Shown here one piece after another: positions 5,578 to 12,517 of a DNA stretch of 13,042 bases (position 1 is its first letter; each line of letters begins with the position of its first letter). Source of the DNA: CAZEFK01 sp964511405 (lineage in GTDB: Bacteria > Pseudomonadota > Alphaproteobacteria > Elsterales > Elsteraceae); the NCBI GenBank assembly GCA_964511405.1, contig CAZEFK010000202.1, positions 1 through 13,042 of the forward strand. The letters run 5' to 3'. A program made the position numbers and the translations under genes. The notes beneath the pieces are model-generated. The model was not told the DNA's origin, did not search any database, and saw nothing but the letters and a program-made list of their open reading frames with translations.

Positions 5578-6579
5578 TTAATCGGCCGCCGCCGTGGACA
5601 GCCCGGCCCCGGGCTGCTCGGCGTGGCCGGCCAGGAACTTTTCGGCCTCCAGCGCTGCCATGCAGCCCATGCCGGCCGCCGTCACGGCCTGGCGGAATAC
5701 CCGATCCTTCACGTCGCCCGCGGCGAACACGCCCGGGATGCTGGTCGCCGTCGAATCAGGCGCCGTGATCACATAGCCCTCGGCGTCCAGGTCCAGCTGG
5801 CCCTTGAACAGGGCCGTGGCCGGATCGTGGCCGATGGCGATGAACAAGCCGTCGACCGCCAGCTCCCGGCTGGCGCCCGATCCCGTGTCGCGCAGGCGCA
5901 GGCCGGTCAACCCGGGGGGCGGCCCCTCGGTGCCCAGCACGTCCTCGACGACGCTATTCCAGATCACGTCCACCTTCGGGTTCGCGAACAAGCGGTCTTG
6001 CAGGATCTTTTCGGCACGCAGCCGATTCCTGCGATGGATCAAAGTCACCTTGGCAGCGTGATTGGTCAAGTACAAGGCTTCCTCGACCGCGGTATTGCCG
6101 CCGCCGACCACGGCCACGGCCTTGCCGCGGAAGAAGAAGCCGTCGCAGGTCGCGCAGGCCGAGACCCCGAATCCGCGGAATCGCTCCTCCGACGGCAGGC
6201 CCAGCCAGCGCGCCTGGGCACCGGTGCAGATGATCACGCTGTCGGCGGTATAGGTGGTGCCGCTGTCGCCGACCGCCGCGAACGGCCGGCGCGACAGGTC
6301 CACCGACGTGATGATGTCGAACAGGATCTCGGTGCCGACATGCTCGGCCTGGGCCTTCATCTGGTCCATCAGCCAGGGCCCCTGGATCACGTCGGCGAAG
6401 CCCGGATAGTTCTCGACGTCGGTCGTGATCGTCAGCTGGCCGCCGGGCTGCAGGCCCATGACCATCAGCGGCTTGAGATTCGCCCGGGCGGCATAGATGG
6501 CGGCGGTGTAACCGGCCGGGCCGGAGCCGATGATCAGGACGCGGGTATGGCGACTGTCACTCGGCGGGAAGGCGGCCAT
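5578..6579 (-). CDS. trxB: Thioredoxin-disulfide reductase TrxB
   Basis: This FAD enzyme uses NADPH to reduce thioredoxin in the cytoplasm. With the ATG at 6579 it has 333 residues, close to the family norm. It shows the FAD-binding GSGPAG (18-23) and GGQLTITTDVENYPGF. The redox-active CATC (C142, C145) is followed by the NADPH-binding GGGNTA (159-164) with HRRNRLRAEK just after. The C-terminal FAD motif is GVFAAGDVKD. Start 6579 is preferred because AGGG lies 6 bases upstream; an in-frame ATG at 6600 adds 7 residues. The start lies within the end of the preceding PAP2 gene (overlap 23 or 44 bases), so translation may be coupled to it, or a promoter may lie inside that gene. A lysR gene follows after 5 bases. 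Confidence 0.97.
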   Translation of the reverse strand: MAAFPPSDSRHTRVLIIGSGPAGYTAAIYAARANLKPLMVMGLQPGGQLTITTDVENYPGFADVIQGPWLMDQMKAQAEHVGTEILFDIITSVDLSRRPFAAVGDSGTTYTADSVIICTGAQARWLGLPSEERFRGFGVSACATCDGFFFRGKAVAVVGGGNTAVEEALYLTNHAAKVTLIHRRNRLRAEKILQDRLFANPKVDVIWNSVVEDVLGTEGPPPGLTGLRLRDTGSGASRELAVDGLFIAIGHDPATALFKGQLDLDAEGYVITAPDSTATSIPGVFAAGDVKDRVFRQAVTAAGMGCMAALEAEKFLAGHAEQPGAGLSTAAAD

Positions 6580-8071
6580 TGCGGACCCTACTGCTGTCAT
6601 AAGACCTGAACCCTAGCCACCGCCCCGGCCCCACACAAGATCGCGCGGCCGCGAGCGCCGCCATGACCCGCGCCGGCAGGCCGATCCAGACCGCCCGCCC
6701 GGCCACCGCCTCGGCCGGATCGGCGCCACAGGCGCACCAGAACCGGCGCACGCCCAGCGCCACGGCGACGCCCAGGGCGGCGCCGGCCACGGCATCGCTC
6801 GGCCAATGGGCGCCGCCCAGGACGCGGGCGGCGGCGACCAGCAGGGCCACCAGGTAATAGGCCGCGACATGGCGCGGCCACAGCGTCCACAACACCGTGG
6901 CCACGGCAAAGGCCATGGCCGAATGGCCGGACGGGAACGACTGGAACTCGGCACCGAGGTTCCCCGGCATCAGCCCGGTCGGGCCGTGCTCGAAGAACAG
7001 CTTCGGACGGGTCCGGCCGACCAGCAGCTTCAGGGTGTCGTTGGCCAGGCCGGCCGCCGCGGTCGCAGCCAAACCGAACCAGGCGGCCAGCATCAGGCTG
7101 CGCCAGGGACGCGCCGCCCCCGGCACACCGTCCATGATCCGGCCGATCAGCCAGCATGCCGCCCCGACCAACGCGAATCCGATCAGCCAGCCGGTGCCCA
7201 GCCCGAGCTGGCTGATCCGCCCGAACAGCCGCGTGACGCCGGGATCGAAGCCGTGCGCCCAGCGCGCCACCGGCTCGTCGACCAGGGCGACCAGCGCCAG
7301 CAGCATCGCCGCCGCCCCTGTCAGACGGCGGCCGAGCCGGTGGCGCGGTGCCGTGGCCCAGGCCGCGGCCTCGGCGATCCAGGCCCGCATCCGGTCCCAG
7401 CCGCCCGGGACCATGATCAGCCGGTACAGCAGCCAGATCACCCCCCAGGTGATGAGGCCCGAGAACACCACGTCGGACAGAAAATGCCCGCCCATGGCGA
7501 TGCGGTTGGCGCCGAACAGCACGCCGACCGCGACCGCGCCCGCGATCGCCAGCGGCCGCACCGGTGCGGGCGCGACCAGGGCTGGCGCCAGCAGGCTGAA
7601 CCCGGCCGCGCCGTCGCCGGCCACGAACGAGCAGTTGCTGTCGCACTGGTCGGTCGGCACCAGCGGCGTCGTGAACCGCGCCCCCGCGCTGCCGTTGAAC
7701 AGCGCCAGCTGATTGGGCCGGGCCCGCCCCCAATTGTCCTTGAGCATGACATTGGCGACCAGCCCGGGCGCCACGGCGATACTGAGCAGGACGAACAGCG
7801 CCGCGCGCAGCGACGGCCCACGGCCGCGGCCGGCGGCCCGGCGCGCCGCCAGCAGCACGGTGGCAAGCACGGTCAGCGTGATGACCCACGGCACCGCGCG
7901 CTTCAGGTGCATGAAGCCGGCCGTATGGGCAAGCGTGAAGCCCAGCGGGATGCCCGGCGTGAAGAACCAGCCCGACACGGTCAGGTCGATGCCGGGAAAC
8001 AGCGTGAACAGCAGCGCCGCCAGCGCCATCGCCGTCCAGTAGGTCCTGGGCGTGAACCAGCCCCGAAGCAT
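6557..8071 (-). CDS. Tandem double PAP2-domain membrane phosphatase
   Basis: PAP2 enzymes remove phosphate from lipid phosphates such as undecaprenyl pyrophosphate, phosphatidylglycerophosphate or lipid A. This 504-residue membrane protein holds two complete PAP2 units, about twice the usual length. Unit 1 has K111-x6-R118-P119, then CSFVAGD (D153 where PSGH would have His), then R190-x5-H196-x3-D200. Unit 2 has the canonical set: K348-x6-R355-P356, PSGH 380-383, and R416-x5-H422-x3-D426. Hydrophobic segments run through both units. Start 8071 lies 5 bases after the stop of the glycosyltransferase gene; an ATG at 8125 would add 18 residues and overlap that gene by 49 bases. Substrates are unknown. 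The glycosyltransferase neighbour suggests a role in envelope lipid modification or carrier recycling (inference). Confidence 0.88.
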   Translation of the reverse strand: MLRGWFTPRTYWTAMALAALLFTLFPGIDLTVSGWFFTPGIPLGFTLAHTAGFMHLKRAVPWVITLTVLATVLLAARRAAGRGRGPSLRAALFVLLSIAVAPGLVANVMLKDNWGRARPNQLALFNGSAGARFTTPLVPTDQCDSNCSFVAGDGAAGFSLLAPALVAPAPVRPLAIAGAVAVGVLFGANRIAMGGHFLSDVVFSGLITWGVIWLLYRLIMVPGGWDRMRAWIAEAAAWATAPRHRLGRRLTGAAAMLLALVALVDEPVARWAHGFDPGVTRLFGRISQLGLGTGWLIGFALVGAACWLIGRIMDGVPGAARPWRSLMLAAWFGLAATAAAGLANDTLKLLVGRTRPKLFFEHGPTGLMPGNLGAEFQSFPSGHSAMAFAVATVLWTLWPRHVAAYYLVALLVAAARVLGGAHWPSDAVAGAALGVAVALGVRRFWCACGADPAEAVAGRAVWIGLPARVMAALAAARSCVGPGRWLGFRSYDSSRVRNGRLPAE

Positions 8072-8076
8072 CCGGC

Positions 8077-9861
8077 TCACGGCTCGCCCCGATCGGCCCG
8101 GGCGTAAAGGCGCAGACTCGTCCATCGTCCCTTGGAATAGTTGTAGCCCCGGGTCTCGCCCAGCTGCCGGACGACGATTCCGGCGCCGGCAAGGCGGCCC
8201 TGGAAGGCGCCCTCCTGGTCGAGGGCGACCAGGGCCGCGGCCCGGCGATCCTCGATCAGGCGGTCGGCGGCGCCCGCTCCGGTGGTCAGAAGCGTGCCGG
8301 TGCCGAGCAGGAAGACCAGCGACGGCTCGGCATAGCCGGCCGCGGCGATCGCCGGATGCGACCGTCCGGGGAACGCCGCGTCGACCAGCAGCGCCGCGTT
8401 GCGGCTGGGCCAGAAAGCGTCAAGCCGCGGCAGGATGCTCTGGAACAGCGTGGCGTACAGCACGCCCGCCACGGCGATCGCCGCCGCCAGGGCATTGCCG
8501 GTGCGGCCGGCCCACACCCGGGACACCACGATCGCGAGCGCGGCCAGGGCCGCCAGCACGGCCACGGCAGCGCTGGCATCGACGCGGCCCTCCAGCAGCC
8601 ATGGCCCCGCCACCGCCAGAGCGGCGAGCGCGATCGGCACCACCGCCCACAGCAGGTAGCTCAGGCGCGCACCCAGGCGCCGGAACCGCTCGACATGCCC
8701 GACCACGGCGACCCGGGCGATCAGCAAGGCCAACGCCGGATAGAGCGGCAGCACGTAATGGGGCAGCTTGTTCGGCACCAGCTCGAACACCAGCCAGGCC
8801 GGCAGCAGCCAGGCCAGCAGGAAGCGCTCCACCGGCTGGCCGCGTTCGCGCCAGCTGCGCAGCAGCCCCGGCACCACCAGCAGCGATCCGGGAAAGAACC
8901 CCAGCATCAGGAACGCCAGGTGGAAGCCTGGGGGCAGGGCGTGGCCGGCGTCGCCGGCGATCAGCTTGGGCAACAGATCATTGCCCACCGATTGCTGCAG
9001 GAACGCGCCGGCGGTCGCGCGCTGCACCGCGACCACCCAGGGCGCCACGATCACCGCGGCCAGGGGCACACCGATCAGCGGTCGCAGCCGCCCCAGCCAG
9101 CGGCCGTTGCGGTCGGCAACCGCCAGGGTCAAGGCGGTCAGCCCGGAGACCAGCGGCGTGATCGGCCCCTTGATCAGGATGCCGGCGCCGATCGCCGCCC
9201 AGAAGCCCAACGCCCATGGCCAGTCGGTCGGCTTGTGGGCGCGCGCCTGGACATAGATCACGGCCAGGCAGGCCTGGGCCGCGACCGTGGCCGCCAGCAG
9301 CAGTGCGTCGGTCTTGGCGTTGTGCGCCTCGAACACCAGCTGGAAGCTGGCCGCCAGGAGCGACGCGGCCAGGAATCCGGTCGAGGGATCGAAGAGGCGC
9401 CGGCCCAGGCCGTGAACCAGCAGAACCGCCGCCAGCGCCCCCAGGATCGAGGGCAGGCGATAGGCCCAGATCGGCGCAGCGGCCCCACCGAACAGGCTGG
9501 CCGAGGCGGCCTGTGCCCAGTAGATGCCGATCGGCTTCTTGTTGCGCTGTTCGTCCTGGAAATGGATGGCGATGAAGTCGCCGCTCTCCAGCATCTGCCG
9601 GCTGGCCTGGGCGAAGCGCGCCTCGTCGCGGTCGATCGGCGGCAGGCTGGCGATGCCCGGCACGAACAGCGCCAGGCACAGGGCCATCAGCCCCAGCCAC
9701 GGCCCGACGCGGTCCCAGCGCAGGGGCAGCGCCGACCGTCGCCCTTCGGGCAGGCGGCCGGATCCGCGGCCGCCGCGTCGCGGTGGCGGCGGCGGCGGAA
9801 AGGACGACCCCTGGCGTCCCATCGGAGCCGGATTCGGGGGCGCCGGATTCGGTGCCGTCAT
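8077..9861 (-). CDS. ArnT-like (GT83/PMT-type) integral membrane glycosyltransferase
   Basis: This family moves a sugar from a polyprenyl-phosphate donor to lipid A or another envelope acceptor on the periplasmic face. The protein has 594 residues and roughly a dozen hydrophobic segments. ArnT-like landmarks are DRDEARFAQASRQMLESGDF (catalytic-loop acidic pair D79-E80), KKPIGIYW (K109-P110), NAKTDALLL (K183, D185), KGP (231-233) and KLPHYVLPLYPALAL (365-379). A soluble C-terminal part follows. The first 45 residues are unusual: rich in Pro, Gly and Arg with six prolines in a row, probably a disordered cytoplasmic tail. ATG 9861 overlaps the TGA of the MotB-like gene as ATGA, which fixes the start and points to coupled translation. 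Donor and acceptor are unknown; aminoarabinose, galacturonic acid or another sugar are all possible. Confidence 0.9.
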   Translation of the reverse strand: MTAPNPAPPNPAPMGRQGSSFPPPPPPRRGGRGSGRLPEGRRSALPLRWDRVGPWLGLMALCLALFVPGIASLPPIDRDEARFAQASRQMLESGDFIAIHFQDEQRNKKPIGIYWAQAASASLFGGAAAPIWAYRLPSILGALAAVLLVHGLGRRLFDPSTGFLAASLLAASFQLVFEAHNAKTDALLLAATVAAQACLAVIYVQARAHKPTDWPWALGFWAAIGAGILIKGPITPLVSGLTALTLAVADRNGRWLGRLRPLIGVPLAAVIVAPWVVAVQRATAGAFLQQSVGNDLLPKLIAGDAGHALPPGFHLAFLMLGFFPGSLLVVPGLLRSWRERGQPVERFLLAWLLPAWLVFELVPNKLPHYVLPLYPALALLIARVAVVGHVERFRRLGARLSYLLWAVVPIALAALAVAGPWLLEGRVDASAAVAVLAALAALAIVVSRVWAGRTGNALAAAIAVAGVLYATLFQSILPRLDAFWPSRNAALLVDAAFPGRSHPAIAAAGYAEPSLVFLLGTGTLLTTGAGAADRLIEDRRAAALVALDQEGAFQGRLAGAGIVVRQLGETRGYNYSKGRWTSLRLYARADRGEP

Positions 9862-11261
9862 CGATCGGTCAGCTTCAGCTCGATGCGGCGGTTTCGCCGC
9901 AGCGCGGCGTCGTCGTCGCCGCGGTCGATCGGCTGGTACTCGGCAAAGCCGGTGGCCGCCAGGCGGTCGGCCGGGACGCCCTGGTCCATCAGGAAGCGCA
10001 CGACCGAGATCGCGCGCTCGGTCGACAGTTCCCAGTTCGACGGGAACTGAGCGGTGTGGATCGGCTTGTTGTCGGTGTGGCCGTCGACCCGCAGCACCCA
10101 TTGGAGATCGGACGGGATCTGCGGGAGCAGCTCGCGCAGGGTCTGCGCCAGGCGGCCCAGCTGCTCGCGCCCGGCGTCGCCCAGGTCGGCCGAGCCGGGC
10201 TGGAACAGCACCTCGGACTGGAACACGAAGCGGTCGCCGACGATGCGCACGTCGGGCCGGTCGCCCAGCACCTCGCGCAGCTTGCCGAAGAACTCCGAGC
10301 GGTAGCGCGCCAGCTCCTGGACCTTGGTGGCCAGGGCGGCGTTGAGCCGCTTGCCGAGGTCCAGGATCTGCACGTCCTGGTCGCGGTTCTTGGTCTCGGC
10401 CAGGTCGAGCGCCGCCGAGACCTGCTGGAGCTGCTGCCGCAGCGCCGCGATCTGCTGGTTCAGCAGATCGATCTGGGCGCGCGCCTCGGACGAGACCTGC
10501 TTCTCCTTGTCCAGTGCCGCCTTGGCCGTGCTGCTCTCGGTCAGCAGCTCCGCCAGCCGGATCTGGTTCTGGCTGACGTCCTTCTGCGCCAGCTGCGTGC
10601 GCTCCTGCTCGCTGGCGAGCTTCGCCTCCAGCTCCTTGGAGTGGTCGCGCAGGGCCCCCAGATCGCTGTCGCGCTGGGCGAGCGCCAGATTGAGGCCGGC
10701 GACCTGCTTCTCCAGATCCGCCCGCACCGTCTTCAGCGCCTCGATATCGCGGCGCAACTGCTCGAGGTCCGCCAGCTGCAGCGTAATCTTCTCGCGGTCG
10801 GCGTCGACGACCCGGTTGGCCTCCTCCAGGTCGCGCGAGGCCTTGTTGGCCTGGGCCGCCGACTGGGCCGCCCGGGCATTGGCCTCGTTGATCCGGTTGG
10901 TCACTTCGTTCAGGCGCGCGACCAGCGCGTCGCGTTCGCTGGCCAGCCCCGCAACCCTGGCCAGCGCCTCGTCCCGGGCCTTGGCCGAGGCCTGCAGGTC
11001 GGCGGTCAGCTGGCCGACGCTGACCCGCAGGTCGGCAGAGTTCGCCCGCTCCAGCGCCAAGAGGTCCGACAGCTGATTGATCTGGCTGTTGAGCCGGGCC
11101 AGCGCGTCGTCCTTGTTGCTGATCGCCTGGTTCAGGAAGAACTGGGCCAGGACGAACACCAGGATCATGAACATGATCACGATCAGCAGCGTCGACAGGG
11201 CGTCGACGAAGCCGGGCCAGAATTCGACGGCGACTTTCGATCTGCGGCTCGATGACCGCAT
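9858..11261 (-). CDS. MotB/OmpA-type coiled-coil protein, partner of the MotA/TolQ-like channel
   Basis: This 467-residue protein has MotB architecture with a greatly lengthened middle. A short cytoplasmic N-terminus precedes one membrane helix (about 14-43, FWPGFVDALSTLLIVIMFMI) with D20 placed like the proton-carrying Asp of MotB. A long periplasmic coiled coil (about 50-320, rich in Ala, Gln, Glu, Leu and Arg) leads to a C-terminal OmpA-like peptidoglycan-binding domain (about 340-467) with VDGHTDNKP (392-400), NWELSTERA and RRNRRIEL. It follows the MotA/TolQ-like gene by 55 bases and overlaps the glycosyltransferase start by 4. The pair is expected to form a proton-driven 5:2 complex like MotAB, ExbBD or ZorAB; the load it drives is unknown. 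No flagellar genes are nearby, so this is unlikely to be the flagellar stator. Confidence 0.9.
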   Translation of the reverse strand: MRSSSRRSKVAVEFWPGFVDALSTLLIVIMFMILVFVLAQFFLNQAISNKDDALARLNSQINQLSDLLALERANSADLRVSVGQLTADLQASAKARDEALARVAGLASERDALVARLNEVTNRINEANARAAQSAAQANKASRDLEEANRVVDADREKITLQLADLEQLRRDIEALKTVRADLEKQVAGLNLALAQRDSDLGALRDHSKELEAKLASEQERTQLAQKDVSQNQIRLAELLTESSTAKAALDKEKQVSSEARAQIDLLNQQIAALRQQLQQVSAALDLAETKNRDQDVQILDLGKRLNAALATKVQELARYRSEFFGKLREVLGDRPDVRIVGDRFVFQSEVLFQPGSADLGDAGREQLGRLAQTLRELLPQIPSDLQWVLRVDGHTDNKPIHTAQFPSNWELSTERAISVVRFLMDQGVPADRLAATGFAEYQPIDRGDDDAALRRNRRIELKLTDR

Positions 11262-11285
11262 GGGCTATGATCCTCGGGTCATCCA

Positions 11286-11308
11286 GCCGGCCGGCGCACG
11301 GGGCCGGC
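11286..11308 (-). repeat. Intergenic hairpin between the channel and MotB-like genes
   Basis: GCCGGCC at 11286-11292 pairs with GGCCGGC at 11302-11308 around a 9-base loop, inside the 55-base gap between the two motor genes. No T-run follows on the minus strand. It could shield the upstream message or tune the ratio of the two subunits, which in such motors is 5:2. Confidence 0.4.
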
Positions 11309-11316
11309 CGGGGGAG

Positions 11317-12495
11317 CTACTGGCGCTCGGCCTCTTCGGCCAACGCCGCGATGGTGCGCGCGAGCAGGCGGATCTCGCTGCGGATTTCCTGGATCACCTG
11401 GGTGCGGCCGGCGACCGCATCCTCGGCCAGACGCGACACATGCAGGTCCAGGCTGCGCAGCAGCCCGCGCACGGCGTCGTCCGACCCGCCGGCGACGCGG
11501 CCGATGGTGTCCGACAGCCGGGTCAGCAGGGGCTTCAGCTCAAGCTGGTTCTCGGCCAGGCGCACCATCAGGGTCTGCTCGGCGCGCATCTGGTCGGTCA
11601 GCACGCCCAGCTTGTCGACCAGCGCCATCAGGTTGTTGCTGCTGGTGATGCGGCTCTCCTCGCCGCGCGCCATGATGCGCTGCAGGTTCTCGAGGCTGTC
11701 GGCGGTCTGCTCCAGGAGCGCCTGGATGTAGGCCGGCACCGACTGCTCGCCGTCCGCGACCGGGCCGGCGCCGCCCAGTCGGGTCAGGCCCGACAGCCAC
11801 TCCTCCAGCTCGTTGTAGAAGCGGTTCTGGGCCTGGCCGGCCTGCAGGTCCAGAAAGCCCAGGACCAGCGATCCGGCCAGTCCGAACAGCGAGCTGGAGA
11901 AGGCGCGGCCCATGGCCGACAGCGGCGTCGCCAGGCCGGCCTTCAGGCTTTCGAAGGCGCTGGACGGATCGGAGCCGCCGAAGCTCAGGCTCCCGACCAC
12001 GTCGCCGACCGAGCTCACGGTCTGCATCAGGCCCCAGAAGGTGCCGAGCAGGCCCAGCAGGATCAGCAGGCCGATCATGTAGCGCGCGATCTCGCGGCCC
12101 TCGTCCATGCGGCTGCCGATGGTGTCGAGCAGGGTCCGGGTCGCGGTCGTCGACAGGCTGATCCGGCCGCGCCGGTCGCCCAGCATGGTCGCCATGGGCG
12201 CCAGCAGCCGCGGCCCGCGGCTCGACCCCGCGGCCTCGCCGCGACGGTAGCGGTCGAGCCACTGGATCTCGTTGGTCAGCATCGTGACCTGCCGGATGAT
12301 GAACACGATGCCAATGAGCAGCACCGTCAGGATCATCGCGTTCAGCGCCGGCGAGTGCTTGAAGGCGACGCGCAGGACCGGCAGGGTGACGACCGCTACC
12401 GCCGCCACGCCCACCAGGAAGATGGCCATCCGGGTCAGGAAGCGCCGGGTCCCGGTCATGGCCGGAAACCAGCCGGTCGCCTGAGCCTGGCTCAC
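11317..12495 (-). CDS. MotA/TolQ/ExbB-type proton channel family protein
   Basis: This 392-residue inner-membrane protein shows about four membrane helices (near residues 22-44, 51-69, 138-160 and 196-217). The last two flank the family core: GLLGTFWGLMQTVSSVGDVV (148-167) with the pore Thr/Gly pattern, then PLSAMGRAFSSSLFGLAGSL. A cytoplasmic stretch lies between helices 2 and 3, and a helical tail of about 170 residues follows helix 4. It should form the pentameric ring around the MotB-like helices of the next gene. Translation starts at GTG 12495, supported by AAGGGTGAG just upstream; the next in-frame ATG (12459) has no such site. It follows the OmpA-like gene by 22 bases. The long tail recalls ZorA of the Zorya defence system, but no other Zorya gene is present. 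Confidence 0.9.
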   Translation of the reverse strand: MSQAQATGWFPAMTGTRRFLTRMAIFLVGVAAVAVVTLPVLRVAFKHSPALNAMILTVLLIGIVFIIRQVTMLTNEIQWLDRYRRGEAAGSSRGPRLLAPMATMLGDRRGRISLSTTATRTLLDTIGSRMDEGREIARYMIGLLILLGLLGTFWGLMQTVSSVGDVVGSLSFGGSDPSSAFESLKAGLATPLSAMGRAFSSSLFGLAGSLVLGFLDLQAGQAQNRFYNELEEWLSGLTRLGGAGPVADGEQSVPAYIQALLEQTADSLENLQRIMARGEESRITSSNNLMALVDKLGVLTDQMRAEQTLMVRLAENQLELKPLLTRLSDTIGRVAGGSDDAVRGLLRSLDLHVSRLAEDAVAGRTQVIQEIRSEIRLLARTIAALAEEAERQ

Positions 12496-12517
12496 GACCG
12501 TCTCACCCTTGGCGCGG

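Noticed and set aside
9862..10101. An 80-residue N-terminal extension of the glycosyltransferase reading frame
   Set aside because: It lies over the well-supported OmpA domain of the MotB-like protein in another frame and reads as low-complexity; the ATGA overlap at 9858-9861 marks the real start.
9858..12495. Zorya-type anti-phage system (ZorA/ZorB-like channel and OmpA pair)
   Set aside because: The pair resembles ZorAB in general architecture, but no ZorC, ZorD or ZorE gene is next to it. The neighbours are a glycosyltransferase, a phosphatase and trxB, so a housekeeping or envelope role is more likely.
9858..12495. Flagellar stator motA/motB
   Set aside because: The coiled coil in the MotB-like protein is far too long, and no flagellar or chemotaxis genes are nearby.
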